DNA from: Doryteuthis pealeii
Taxonomy: Eukaryota; Mollusca; Cephalopoda; Myopsida; Loliginidae
NCBI GenBank assembly: GCA_023376005.1
Contig: CM042141.1
Location: 93,419,135-93,483,134, forward strand
Length of the DNA: 64,000 nt
Direction of reading: 5' to 3'
The translations under genes and the position numbers were made by a program. Shown piece after piece: positions 1 through 11,900 of this stretch (positions are counted from its first letter, which is position 1; each line of letters opens with the position of its first letter). The notes under the pieces are model-generated. The model did not search any database, was not told the origin of the DNA, and worked only from the letters and a program-made list of their open reading frames with translations.

Positions 1-17
1 TATACAATAAATATATA

Positions 18-190
18 TTATTTTTTGTACATATTTAACTGCATGGAAACTAATCTGCTACCATATTGAAAGATTTTGAAAAATCTTTCACTGCCCGAAG
101 ATTGCTCTGTTTAAACAAGCAAGTTTAAAGAGCATAAAACCAATATGTAAGCAGATTAGTTTCCATGCAATTAAATACGTACAAAAAATA
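18..190. repeat. Hairpin MITE
   Basis: The two ends are near-perfect inverted repeats of about 45 bases. They run from TTATTTTTTGTACAT to AACTAATCTGCT on the left and mirror this on the right (AGCAGATTAGTT to GTACAAAAAATAA). The interior of about 80 bases is unpaired and has no coding potential. This is the structure of a small non-autonomous DNA transposon. The superfamily cannot be told because the target duplication is unclear in AT-rich flanks. Confidence 0.7.
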
Positions 191-307
191 ATTTCTTTAT
201 TATTGATATTGCTCTATCACAGATATTGAGCACTCTCCTAATGATACTGTATATATTGGTTTACTACTGTCTCATCAAGTGAGATAGTGTTAACCATACA
301 CTCTGGT

Positions 308-341
<34 letters not shown>

Positions 342-392
342 TGAGACACACACATATATATCTATACATCATATGAGAGAGAGAGAGAATTA
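308..392. repeat. Compound microsatellite (AT)n/(GA)n/(CA)n
   Basis: A run of about twelve AT units is followed by GA-rich and CA-rich tracts. It is simple sequence without coding value. Confidence 0.9.
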
Positions 393-431
393 AAAAGATA
401 GATAGATATAGAAATAGACAAATATAGAAAA

Positions 432-688
432 CAGTGATGCTGATAGCTTTTTGATTTAGTGTATCCTGGGACGCACATAGTTGCTTTGAATTAAAGCCAT
501 CTAACTCCTACCTTGTAACCTATCTTGTGTAATTCATTTCTAGAAACTATTGAAATGAACTTACAGATAGCTTGAAATGGTGAGGGAAGAAAAACGAAAA
601 ACACTGGGATGCATGGATATGATTTTACTGTGTCCTTTTAAATTTTTGTGTGTCAGGGACACAGAACATGTACCTATCAGCATCTCTG
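432..688 (+). mobile_element. MITE family E, copy 1
   Basis: This is one of at least seven copies in the window. The left end reads CAGTGATGCTGATAG and the right end CCTATCAGCATCTCTG, which are inverted repeats of each other. It is flanked by agaaaa and agaata, a six-base target duplication with one mismatch. It is about 30 bases shorter inside than the copies at 57.8 and 59.1 kb, so it carries an internal deletion. Confidence 0.75.
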
Positions 689-846
689 AGAATACTTCTA
701 AATCCTCTATTGACTAACAATTTTTAACTGTACAGAAAAATAAACTGAATACATTATGATAGACAAAGTTCTCCTAGACTTATTTGTATATCTAGAAGTT
801 TTAAACTTCTCTTCCAAATCTCCCAAATGTCTTCAGTATTAGTGTT

Positions 847-1127
847 AGTGAAAATAGATCACTAATAAGGACTGAGCCTATTCTAGTAGTGACCACCCCA
901 AGCGAAGTTTAATAGGTTTGAATTCAGAGTTTTCCTACCCCTAGACCAGTTGCCTAACCTAGGTTAAAGACACCAGTCTGCCATACTATTTAGCTGGAGG
1001 GAGAGTAGTTGGATTCATACTTTTCCCAAGGGTATTAGCAATATGTGAACTGTGGCTTCATCCAGGATTTGAACTCTGGTCGACGAGTCCATTTCCTACA
1101 ACTCTAACCATTACACCACGGCCTCCA
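847..1127 (-). mobile_element. SINE-B (tRNA-headed), near full length
   Basis: Read on the minus strand, this begins with a tRNA-like head containing a box A-like tGGTGTAATGGTTAGA and a box B-like GTTCAAATCC. A conserved body follows, with the words ACCCTTGGGAAAGTATGAATCC and GAATTCAAACC. The same unit recurs at 6.8, 8.7, 38.0 and 43.5 kb. The tRNA-type promoter boxes make it a SINE rather than a tRNA gene. Confidence 0.75.
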
Positions 1128-1579
1128 ACTGTATTATGCGAAAAGACAATCACTATCAATATTTACAAAATTTGCAGTAAATAAAAGTCATTGCCATTTT
1201 GCAAGTTCATAAACTATGTTAATGATTTTCTCCAACATGTCCCTTGTACTCATAAAAATTATAAAATATTCTTTGTGGCTAAATATACAAATGTAATGCT
1301 GATGAAAAAAGTTACCCATTATTGAATTATCATTCAATTGTTGACTTGAACAACAAAAATAAATTGTGCACTTTAAAATAAGGGAGTCAGAATCAAAAGA
1401 AATTAAGGGGTCACTGGAGTCAGACTTGGCGTTGGTAAAACTATACTGACTCCAGTTGAATTTACACTTTCTATGGCCCTAGTTTAGTCTGTAAAGTTAT
1501 ACAGTGTACACTCCTTCTAGATTATTAAAAAAATCATGGTTTTATATTTATTTGTAGACTATAATCACTTAATAAAGAA

Positions 1580-1706
1580 AGAAGTTGCCACAGAAAAGAG
1601 AGCCAGAAGGAAGGAGAGACAACATCAACTCCAGCAAGCATCACTGTACCAGAGATTTCCATTCAAAAATTGGCCTGTTCAGCTACTTGCGCAGGTGCAG
1701 ATAAAA
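1580..1706 (+). pseudogene. LINE 3'-end ORF fragment
   Basis: The translation contains KRARRKERQHQLQQASL followed by a degraded zinc-finger-like tail. This matches the C-terminus of the LINE reverse transcriptase found on the minus strand at 14.9-15.0 kb. Only about 40 codons survive, with stops on both sides. It is a 5'-truncated or deleted LINE relic. Confidence 0.7.
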
Positions 1707-1780
1707 AAAATTAAAAAAAGAATTTAAAAAAAGAGGAGTCAGAGTTGAATTTGCCAAAAATAGAGGAGTTGGAGACAAAG

Positions 1781-2460
1781 GTTTTGTTTGTTTTGTTTTA
1801 CGGCATATCAACCTCAGTGGGTCATTTAATGCCGATAAAGTTTTGAAATAAATCAATTCTTAATGGATAATACAATTTTGTTTATCAACTCATGTTTTAC
1901 TATTTAACCCATAGATGGGACCTTAACAGGTACAACCACTCCGGGTCAGAGTGGACCAGGGAGCAATGGTGATGAAGGGGTGCTCCACATTCCCCAAATC
2001 TCCAGAACTGGAACCTCACCATCAGATAGAGTTTAACGTTATTCCCAGGACATGTAGACCCTCAGTCACCGCCTTCTAGCACCCATATGATAAAAAGGGG
2101 TTAGGGCTTGCCATAAGGGCAATAGGGTTGGGAAAATCATATAGGTGCTAGGGCTTGACGTGACCAGCTGATTGATCAGGGGGGGCCTCTCCAACCGCCT
2201 GTCTAGCCCAAGATAGGGCCAAAGTGGAGTATTACAAGTCATGAACTGCTCATCCAGCTGGGCTCTATCCTTAAGCATCACGGGTCGCTATGCACAGCCA
2301 ACAGGTGACCCCATTGGGGGAGTCTTACCCCTCTGCAGAAGTGCAGTCGGTGCATTCTAATGCCCCAGCCGACAGGGCGGAAAGGTTTTGTGTTCTGACT
2401 CCACAGTCCTGGTTTAAAACAGGAGATTTCTCAGTGAACAATACGCCAACATCTGGTAGA
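1781..2460 (-). mobile_element. Repeat family F, long copy
   Basis: This repeat recurs through the window. Hallmarks on its plus sense are gggtcccatctatgggttaa, tggtagtacctgttaggg and a final block, ttaaatgacccactgaggtt, leading to a run of AACC/AAC units. This is one of the longest copies; it includes the 5' part with ggtcatgtcaagcc that is also seen at 35.85 and 54.2 kb. No protein is encoded. The A/AACC-rich end suggests a retroposed element, either a SINE or the 3' end of a LINE. Confidence 0.65.
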
Positions 2461-2655
2461 CCAGTTGAGGTTGATAACAATTAAATCAAGACATCATTTG
2501 GGAATTATCAATATGATGTGCAAGATGATGCCAACTTAATCAAAATTTACAGCACAAATTCATTTACACCAGGGAAAGTCCACTTGGTATAGTGTTGGAC
2601 TGTGAGTTTGAACTCCAGTCTCACTAGTACATTCACTTTTGAACTAATACCCTTG

Positions 2656-2920
2656 CAGAGATGCTGATAGGTATGCGTCCTGCATCCCTGACGCACAAAA
2701 ATCTAAAAGGACACAGTAAAATCCTATCCATGCGTCCCAGTGTTTTTCTTTTTTCTTCCCTCACCATTTCAAGCTAACTGTAAATACATTTCAATAGTTT
2801 CTTAGAAATGAATTACACAGTATAGGTTACAAGGTAGGAGTTAGACGGCTTTAGTTGGGACCCATAAATTTTCCCAGAATTATTCAAAGCAACTATGTGC
2901 GTCCCAGGAGGCACTAAATT
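2656..2920 (-). mobile_element. MITE family E, copy 2 (end lost)
   Basis: It starts with CAGAGATGCTGATAGG, which is the reverse complement of the family's right terminus. It stops just before the other terminus, where the gypsy protease relic begins. The orientation is opposite to copy 1. Confidence 0.7.
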
Positions 2921-2930
2921 GAAATTTAAA

Positions 2931-5190
2931 ATTGATATGGGTTCCCAGGTGAATATACTCCCAAAGTGAGTATATGACGCACTCCAACTGAGTGACAAAA
3001 CCCAGATCAACCCTAGTAATATCAGATTATTGGCATATGGAGGGCTCCCACTCAAGACGTTAGAATGTTGCTCATTAGAATGCAAATACAAAAATGCTTG
3101 TCAAAATGTGAACTATCACATTATTGAGACAGATTCGTCCACAATATTAGGACTGAGACAAAGCCTGGACTTTGGGTTGGTCAAACTCATATATGAGTAA
3201 GTCTAGCCACACACCATACACCAAAGCCATGCCCCAACTTGACCAAGCACCAAATCTCCAACGGATACTGTCAAAATACAGAGACGTTTTTGTTGGGATA
3301 GGGAAATTCCAAGAAAAGTACTCCATCTATGTTGACCCCAAAATACCGCCAGTAGTAAAACCCCCACAAAAGGTATCACTGGCCCTAAACGAAAAGCTCT
3401 CGGATGAACTGACACGAATGGAGGCAGAGGGCATCATAAAAAAGTTACTGGACCCACACATTGGGTCTATTCCCTGGTACTTGTGGAGAAAGGAAATGGC
3501 AAACTCAGGATATGCCTAGATCCACATAATCTCAACCGAGGAATCCAGAGACCACACTACACTATGAGAACCTTAGAGCATACTCTTCCTGAGGAGCTAT
3601 CCGGGCCAAAAGTGTTTACCAAACTAGACACAAGGTGTGGATATTGGATGATACCATTAACCAGGGAGTCCTTGCATCTTACAACATTCAATTCTCCTTT
3701 TGGTTTGAAGTCATCAAAGGAGGAGTTCCAGAGGAAAATTGATGAATGCTTCAAGGACATACCAGGTGTCATTGCTCTAGTGGATGACATACTGGTATAT
3801 GGGAAAACCCATCCTGATCATGAGAAATTCCTCCTAAGAATCCTAGAATGAGCAACAAAGATAGGGATTAAATTTAATAAAGAAAAAATACAGGTAGCAG
3901 CCTCAAAGGGTTAAGTACTTCGGACACATACTAACCCTGAGGGATTGAGCCAGACCCTGAAAAAATCTCGGCGATACAAGACATGCCAGCACCTACCAGC
4001 AAAACAGAACTAGAAACCATACTTGGAATGATAAATTATTTATCAAAATTCATTCCCAGCTTATCGGAAGTCACAAGCCCTGTACGCCCACTATTAGTCA
4101 AAAACATACACTTCACATGGGAAGACCTCAAGCAAAGGCATTTAAAAGGGTGAAAGATACACTGACCTCGAACAAGAGCAAAGCACTAAGATATTTCAAC
4201 CCTTCCAAGCCAGCAATTCTCCAAGTAGATGCCTCACAACACGGACTAAGAGCTGCACTTCTACAGGAAGGAAGGCCAATAGCATAAGCCTCGAAGGCTC
4301 TCACTCAAAGTTAAAGAAATTATGCAGAAAATTTCACCATTACATCTATGGATGCAACATCACTGTAGAATCTGACCACAAACCATTGGTACCAATATTC
4401 CAGAAACTGCTTCATTCGGCCACTCCCTGCTTACAAAGGATGTTGCTTCAATTAGGCAACAATGACCTAGATATCCCAGGAAATAAAATACCCCTGGCTG
4501 ATATGCTCTCATGGAAGCCTCTCCCAGAGACGTATCAGGAATATTCAACTTCCTTAAACTCCACATCCAGCCCCAGATATCCCCAGTCCAACCTGGGCAT
4601 ACTCGAATATCAGAACACCCCAATCAGTGGTCTAAGATACTCCCCTGCAGAGCTCCTTCAGGGCCACCAGCTGAGATCAGTAATACCGGTGTTGTCTAGC
4701 CAGCTGAAGCCTAAAGACATAAACCATGAAGAAGTAAGAGTGCAAATGCACACAAAGAAAGCGGAAATAGTCAAATGGTATAATTGTTCGGCACGACAAC
4801 AAACCCTGCTAAAAGAAGGAGAAAATCCGTTTCCAGCAAGATAGAAAAATATGGAAACCTGAACATGTCAGAAACAACATCGACAATCACATCATCATAG
4901 TCGAATCACAGGATGGCAGTATCTTTAGACGGAATAGATGCCACCTCAAAAATACTAAAGAGACTTTTGACACAAACATAAATAACCCCCCACCACACAG
5001 AAAAAGCGGAGGACCTTCCTATAATAACACCACACACCTCAAATTCCACAAACACTAGTGCACCAAACACAGGTGAAGAGAGGGTCCCTCTCAATCCCAT
5101 AATCACTATACAACCATACATAACAAGAAGTGGACGGGTATGCAAGCCCAAACAAATTATGGACATGTAACCAAAAAAAAAAAAAAAAAA
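2931..5190 (+). pseudogene. Ty3/gypsy retrotransposon pol relic
   Basis: These are broken pieces of a gypsy polyprotein in order. A protease segment at 2931-3100 reads IDMGSQVNILPK (the usual DTG/DSG is DMG here) and then RLLAYGG. RT N-terminal sequence runs at 3230-3475. After a frameshift near 3480 come the RT palm pieces, with the active-site box ALVDDILVYG at about 3774-3803. RNase H at about 4220-4290 reads DASQHGLRAALLQEG, and the RNase H end (ADMLSWKPL) lies near 4500. The next recognisable block is the integrase C-terminal side (SPRYPQSN, then YSPAELLQGHQLRS). The integrase zinc finger and catalytic core are therefore missing through an internal deletion. Several stops and frameshifts show it is dead. 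Confidence 0.85.
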
Positions 5191-5193
5191 AAA
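5169..5193 (+). repeat. Poly(A) run in the gypsy relic
   Basis: An uninterrupted A tract of about 23 bases follows the last coding remnant of the retroelement. Confidence 0.9.
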
Positions 5194-5270
5194 TGTACAT
5201 AATAATTACATGAAGCGCACCTGCCCACCAATAACTAATGAAGAACCATTGAGCCAATTGAGAAGGGAGA

Positions 5271-5452
5271 TGTTATAATATGCTAACGCACAAGTTGCCT
5301 CCCTTCCACCAGGGAGCGAGTTAGCCCTGGCAAAATCCCAGTAAACATTGCGAGGAAAACTGAAGCCAATGCAAATAAGCTGAGTGTATCTTTGTTTAAT
5401 AAATTTATTGTTATATGTTAAATTTGGAGTCTAAGTTATCATTGAAATAACA
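5271..5452 (+). mobile_element. Short 3' LTR of the gypsy element
   Basis: A polypurine tract (gagaagggaga) directly precedes TGTTATAATATG, the typical junction before a 3' LTR. The unit ends ATTGAAATAACA, giving TGTTAT...AACA ends, with an AATAAA-type signal inside near 5397. At about 182 bases it is very short for an LTR. No matching 5' LTR was found upstream of the pol relic. Confidence 0.6.
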
Positions 5453-5567
5453 CCCAACGTAACTACAAAACAATACTTCAATACATAGAAAGGTTAAAGG
5501 GGCCTTTCTCTAAAAATACATTTTAAATGATTATACATGGTTATTATGTATTGATGATTCAATATGA

Positions 5568-5815
5568 TTTTAGGTTTAGCTCAGTTGGTAGAGTGTCAGC
5601 TTGGGAATCACAAGGTTCTTGGTTTGATACTAGCCCTCACCACTACAGCGTATGAGTTGCACAGGGATCTGTGCAGTAAAGTGAGGAGCTGATGGTAGGT
5701 GAGGAGCTCCACCTCAGATGCTGAAATCAATCTCCTTGGTCTAGCACTAGTGAAAAGGGGATAGACTTCCTCGCTGTCTGGCTGATACCGACTTTAGACC
5801 ACCCTGACGACTTTT
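5568..5815 (+). mobile_element. SINE-A (tRNA-headed), full length
   Basis: The tRNA-like head has box A TTTAGCTCAGTTGGTAGAG and box B GGTTTGATACT. The conserved body follows (GGGATCTGTGC, GTGAGGAGCTGATGGTAGG, CTTGGTCTAGC, GGATAGACT) and ends CTGATACCGACTTTAGACCA...CGACTTT. It is the best reference copy for the family. The anticodon arm does not fold, so it is not a functional tRNA. Confidence 0.85.
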
Positions 5816-5884
5816 TAAATAAGATAAAGATATATTTAAAATGACAAGGCCCTAAAGTTATGTCACCCTAAGCTGTAGTTTATT

Positions 5885-6190
5885 TAGTTTATAGGTAAGT
5901 CAAGCACTTACATTAGTACAAAGTGAAATGCAAACAGCCCTGTCCAAGATTTGAACTTTGTTCTCGAGTTCACTTCTTCTAACAATAAGTATTACACTAG
6001 GCACAACTTTTATATCATGTAACACAATGTTCAACTCTTCTTTATACATATTTATGAAACCCCTCCGCATGAGTAGGATGTGATACAAGGTCAATTTCTT
6101 AAGCGGAGTTTAAAAGGTTTGAATTCAGAGTTTTCCTTCTTCTAGACCAAGGTTAAAGAGCCCAGTCTGCTATTCTATTTACCTATAGCG
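5885..6190 (-). mobile_element. SINE-B, two adjoining fragments
   Basis: A head fragment at 5885-6003 and a tail fragment at 6060-6190 are both on the minus strand. They are recognised by the words CAAATCTTGGACAGG and GAATTCAAACC. A short unrelated stretch separates them. Confidence 0.6.
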
Positions 6191-6831
6191 AACTTTGTGA
6201 GGTTTGACTTAATTCTTTGAGGTGGATGTTTACTATTATTCTATGGCAAGATGTCCAGCATGTATCATTTAAAAAAAATATTTTTTACTAAATATATATA
6301 TTTTTTAAATTGATAACATATTTAAATGCCAAAAATGAAGTGTTTATTCATCATTGATACAGACAAAAGTGTTTTGTAATAGATTAGAATCCGGTGTAGT
6401 TATGAATAAAAATGACTTGCTATTTTAGAAGCTAAAATTGTTTTTCTTTTTATTTCAGATGGGGTAATATAATGGTGGTGACAAATCTATTTAAAAAAAA
6501 AAAAAAAAGAAGTTTTTATTTGCCATATAAAAACATTTGAAGAATATGGTTGGGATAATCATATAGTTTCTAAGGTTTCAACTTAGATGATTCAATGGGA
6601 ATTGTGCAAGAGATTAAAATTTGACCATGCCGCAAATGGTATGCACAAACCAGAATCTATGCTAGAAAATCAGACCCATAAAATTCTCTGGGACTCTGAA
6701 ATACGGATCACCCAGTCTTGGACAGAAGACCAGACTTAGTGTTAACTAACAAGAAAAAAAGAACTTGTCACCTAACGGATTTTACAGTTACAGCAGACCA
6801 GAGATGAAAACGAAAAGATAGATAAATAGTT

Positions 6832-7118
6832 GGAGGCATGTGGTGTAATGATTAGAGTCATAGGAAATGGACTTGTCAACCCAAGTTCAAATCCTGGATG
6901 AAGCTACAGTTCACATAGTGCTAATACCCTTGGGAAAGGTATGAATCCAACTACTCTCCCTCCAGCTATGGGTAAATAGTAGGGTAGACTGGGCTCTTGA
7001 ACCTTGGTTAGGCAATCAGTCTAGGAGAAGGAAAACTCTGAATTCAAACCTTTTAAACTCCACTTGGGGTGGTCACTACTAGAATAGGCTCAGTCCTAAT
7101 TAGTGATCTATTTCACAT
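6832..7118 (+). mobile_element. SINE-B, full length
   Basis: It begins GGAGGCATGTGGTGTAATG (box A), has box B AGTTCAAATCC, and runs through GGGCTCTTGAACCTTGGTTAGG to the tail around GGTGGTCACTACTAG. It is the most complete plus-strand copy. Confidence 0.8.
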
Positions 7119-7119
7119 A

Positions 7120-8400
7120 AAAAAAAAAAATTTGGATCTTGCCAGAAAGTTGGGGAAAAAAAGGTGTGAAACATGATGGTAACGGTGATACCAAATGTAG
7201 TTGGCCCCCTTGGAACGGTCACCAAAGGCCTGGAAAAGAGACTGGGGAAACTGGAGATCAGGAGACCATGCAGACCACAATACTACTTAAAAGAGCCCTG
7301 GAGATTTAAGGAAACTTGTTGTCACTCAGCATTCAGTACGAAATCACCAGTTAAAAAATGAGGTGAAAAACTCGCATAAAGTGAAAATAATAATGCTTTA
7401 ATACCAGCCATAAGTTACCTTAAAAAAAAAAAAAACTATAGCTACCAATTTCTAAAAAAATTATTGCCATAAGAAGAATTTTTTTTACTAAAAAAAGGTT
7501 AAGATATTTAATTTAATTATCCTATATGAAGAATAAAGAGTAAAAGTCATTTACTATTTATTCATTTATTTAGTGGACGGACATTTTATAAAAATAAACA
7601 ATGGGATTTTATTTCCTATTGTTATATTTGGTTTGGCTCTTTTGTTTATATTCATAGTAATCACAAACACAATATTGTTAATAAAAATCACGAGAATTTA
7701 GTAACAATTTCCCTATTATTATATTTTGTAAATACTTTTGCGATACAACTTGACGCTTGTGGAAAAATTCATTTTTTTTTTCTCTAAATCAATTCTAATG
7801 GTATAACATGCAAATTAATTTAGATGCATTGATAATTCTTTTTCAAAAGACAATTTTTAAAAACTTTACTGCTTTTAATAAGAAAGGTACAAATGAAATA
7901 TTTACACAGAATAATAACAAAAAAATAATTGTATGTCTGCAAAAACAAGTAGTTATTTTTCTACTCACATTCATTTTTTTATATATATATTTAAAAAAAT
8001 AATCTGATCTTTACAATGTTTTTATTTTTTTTAAAATCACTTTGTTATTGTTTGCTAATGAAAAACATTGTATTTTTCAAGAGATTTATAAATAAATAAA
8101 TAAATTTACAAAAAAACAAACAAATGTAAATGCAGTGGTGGTCACCTGCTTTCTTCCGAAAATAGCCAATTCGGACATTCTACAGGCAAAAACAGCCTAT
8201 ATATTTAACTAAATGTTAATAAGTTATTAACATTTTCCTTTAGTTATTAATAATAACAAAAGGAAAATGTTGAAAAAATTTAATGTACTTAAAAAATGTT
8301 TTGCTGCTATATTTCGGGAATCCTATTCAAACATATACACACAAACAAGAAACACTGTAGTTAAGAAATTTAAACCAGTCTCAAAATCAAGCCGGTCATT
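7120..8400. other. AT-rich stretch, nothing recognised
   Basis: No splice-supported exon or known repeat was seen. Homopolymers and short random ORFs dominate. Confidence 0.6.
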
Positions 8401-8410
8401 TGCAAGACTT

Positions 8411-8618
8411 TTGGTAAAACTTGCAAATCATATTCAAAATCCCATGATATTATAGGGTGACCCAGAAAAAAAAACAAATTATTTATTTATTTTCCCATTA
8501 AACCCTAAACCCCAACCCTAACCCCCTAGTTAAAATTAACAGTTTTATTACAAAAGTTGTATGTTCTGTTATTTTTGTTTGGTCATGGGATTTTGAGTAT
8601 GATTTGCAAGTTTTGCCA
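8411..8618. repeat. Hairpin element with telomere-like tract
   Basis: The arms are inverted repeats of about 38 bases (gtaaaacttgcaaatcat on the left, atgatttgcaagttttgcc on the right). Between them lies a degenerate CCCTAA-like run near 8500-8530 and the word ttaacagttttattacaaaa. A relative with the same interior lies at 46.6-47.06 kb. Confidence 0.7.
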
Positions 8619-8655
8619 GACTTTTACCCAAATACATATATTTACCAATAAATAT

Positions 8656-8931
8656 GCGGAGGGGCACGAGTAGGATGTGACACAAGGTCAATTTCTTAAA
8701 CGGAGTTTAACAGGTTTGAATTCAGAGTTTTTCTTATCATAGACTGGTTACCTAGCCATGGTTAAAGAGCTCAGTCTTCCCTGCTATTTACCCATAGCTA
8801 GAGGGAGAATTGGATTCATACCTTTCCCAAGGTTGAACGGCAACGCCTTGTGAAATGCAAACAGCTTCGTCCATGAATTGAACTCGGAGTCCATTTCCTA
8901 CGACTCTAACCATTACACCACGCGCCTCCAT
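8656..8931 (-). mobile_element. SINE-B, near full length
   Basis: Minus-strand copy running from the tRNA-like head near 8931 (GGTGTAATGGTTAGAGTCG) to the tail with TTGACCTTGTGTCACATCC and CTCGTGCC. It keeps box A and box B words. Confidence 0.8.
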
Positions 8932-8934
8932 TTA

Positions 8935-11900
8935 CCCAAATATAAGAAAGTGTATGGCATGCTAATTTTTTTTTTTTATTTCAAGATTATATATATTTAA
9001 GTTAGGATAATGTACTGTAATCAGAGTCAACGGTGCTTGGTGACTGTCAGTTTCTCGCCTTTGCGATCATCGGACAAACCAATATAAAGAAAGAACTAAA
9101 ATGAACAATACAATAACATAATCCATATTATGAACTCAACTCTAATAAAATTTGATATCATTGTGAAAAGACAATCAGAAGCATGACCCCTTCCTTAAGA
9201 AGTATAATTAATTACATTTATTACAATTACAAAGACTTAAATTTACACTCTTGCTGAGCATTAAAAAACAAAAAAAACATACAAGACTTCGATGTGATTT
9301 TTTAAAACTTTTATGTTAAAAAAACAAAAAGAAGCAAAGATTTCAAATGGAATGCTAATTTATTTTTATTTTCAATAATAGCAAACTGTTTGAAAGATTG
9401 ACGCAATTCAATCTTCCTGACCTTCGTTTTTTTGTTGTTTTTTTCCCTCTACTAGTCATTAGGTGCTTATGTTAAGCCTAGTAAATAGGGATTCAAAATT
9501 CTAAATTCACAATATTGTCAGATTAATCCCATACCTGAGATTAAGAAGATTGCACTCAAGTTCATGGTAAAAAGAAGAAAAATTTTATATTAAAGTGAGT
9601 GAACTCATTCATTATCCACTTTGGCTAATGATAAACTTGCAGTCAACTAAGGAAAATCACTCTTATATGCTCGCTCAAAAATAATTTTTGTTACCAGTAG
9701 TAACACCTGTAGATAATTTTTTAAAAAATTATGTACACATCTTTATCTTCTAAAGATTAAAACTTTTGTATTTTGTGATGATATTTTTAAGTAACGTAAT
9801 GTACAAACGTATCGTCAATCTCTAGAATATTGTGAACTTTTATTTATTTACCAATTTATTTCTTGTGATCGTAAATTATAGTAGTAAATAAATACTTTAA
9901 AATACTAAATTTTACTTTGACGATGAAAACCGATGCATTTAAAAGTGAAAATTTGTTAAGACTTCATAAATGAATAAAACCTTTTTTTTCCTAACTATAA
10001 TTTTATCATTAACTACTTGATTTATAAACTAATTCCGTATCGTTTTACTTTTATTAATTTCGAAGTGGCTTATTATTACAAGACGTCACAAAACGGATCT
10101 GGGTTAAAAAAAACTTTAGCAGACGAATTGACCTTCTTACAGACTTGATAACGTTTCTAAGAAAAATAAATATATTGAGGGTGTGTAACGGTTGGGTCAT
10201 AAAATCTCGGTTAAGAATTATTTTAGTTGATGATTGACAGCCTAGCCGAAAAAGTAGGTATCAATAGATAAAATAAATATCAATAGTTGATTTATGCTAA
10301 ATTCTGGTATATTATTATTTATTGTTTTCATTCATAAAAATCTAACACCGTTACATCTGTTGAGTAAAAATAATAAGCCAAATGAATGAAGAATATCCTG
10401 AAACGATGTTGTCAAAAGTTGTTCAGGAAATAAACTGTTTTCGATTTGAAAAAATAATTTACCCACACCTAGTTAAGATATCTTGAAAAAACACACACAC
10501 ACACACAAAAAAAAACTAAAGTCCTGAGGAAAGAAATAAAACCACACACAAATATATATAATTATAATATTATTATTATTACTAGATGATATGATAGACA
10601 AAAATAAATGAATAATATTAAGACAGCGTTAGTTGAAATATAAAATATGTTAACCTTAAAATGTAGATAAAAAGATTTAAAAATGAGAAATGAATAAATT
10701 TTCAATAATGTTAAAGTGAAGTGATGCCAATCTTAAAAGAGAAAAAGGTTGGGTTTTTTTTTTTGGGGGGGGGGTACTTGTAAAAAAAAATAGCAAAAAT
10801 ATTCAAATAAGCATGATAATAAAAATGTAAAAAAAGAAAAGAAAAAAAAAGACGATAATAGAGAAAAAATAATGATTTAAAAAAAAAATCGGCAGCTTCA
10901 CTAGTTTTATTTTAAGTTGTGATCTTTTTTAAAAATACAATAAACTAGTTTGACTATTTTACGATAGGATTGATTTTTTTTTTAAATATGCAATAACAAC
11001 AAGTGAATATATTTACACCACAGTAAAATATTAATACATGTGTTTGAGATTCAATTTCAATACTATTCACTTAAGAATACAATATAAAAGAAAACATTTA
11101 CCTTTAAAATACAATCAGGCAAAAGGAAAAATTAAATATATAATACAAGAACGAAATTTAGAAATAAGTTAATTCATTTAGAATGTTCAGTCAAATTATG
11201 AACATTGAACAAATAAATGAAATTTAAAATTTTTTTAAAATACTAATTTTGTTCTTAGAATAATATATATACATAAGAGTCATTTAATAATTAAAAAAAA
11301 AATAGATAGATAATTAGATAAAAACTGTTTTAAATATTTCAAGACAAATAATTTAATTTTTTTTTTTTTAATTAAAAAATACCATTTGAAATATGGAAGT
11401 GGGGAAAAAAATACGCGCAACACGAGAATACTATTTTACGTGTACCTTAATTAATATAAACATAAGAAATAAAAAGAAAATACCGTTAATAAACAAAAGA
11501 TCTCACCTTTTTCAGTTCTTAATTGAGTACTTGCCAACACAAACAATGAATTTGGTATGTATTTTAAAAACTCACACACACAGCAGTTGAATAAGTTTAA
11601 AGAAGATGAGTTATAACGTCAGCTGTCTGTGTAAAAAGTAAAGAAAAAAAAAAGACTACTAACAACACAAGAGGACTTCCAACGAGGAAAATGCTGTGTT
11701 GACAAAGACTCATGTGATAAAAACACCAACAGAAGGAAGACTCCTCCCCTTTTTTTTATTTATTTATTTATTTTTTTTTTTTAGATATTCTCAATTCCTC
11801 TTCCTTTCGCTTTTATATTTCGCTTTCTTTTTTCCTTCCTTAGCCTCAACCACTTCATGGTGGGTTTAGGAAGTAATTAATGACGGAAATTCACGGAAAT

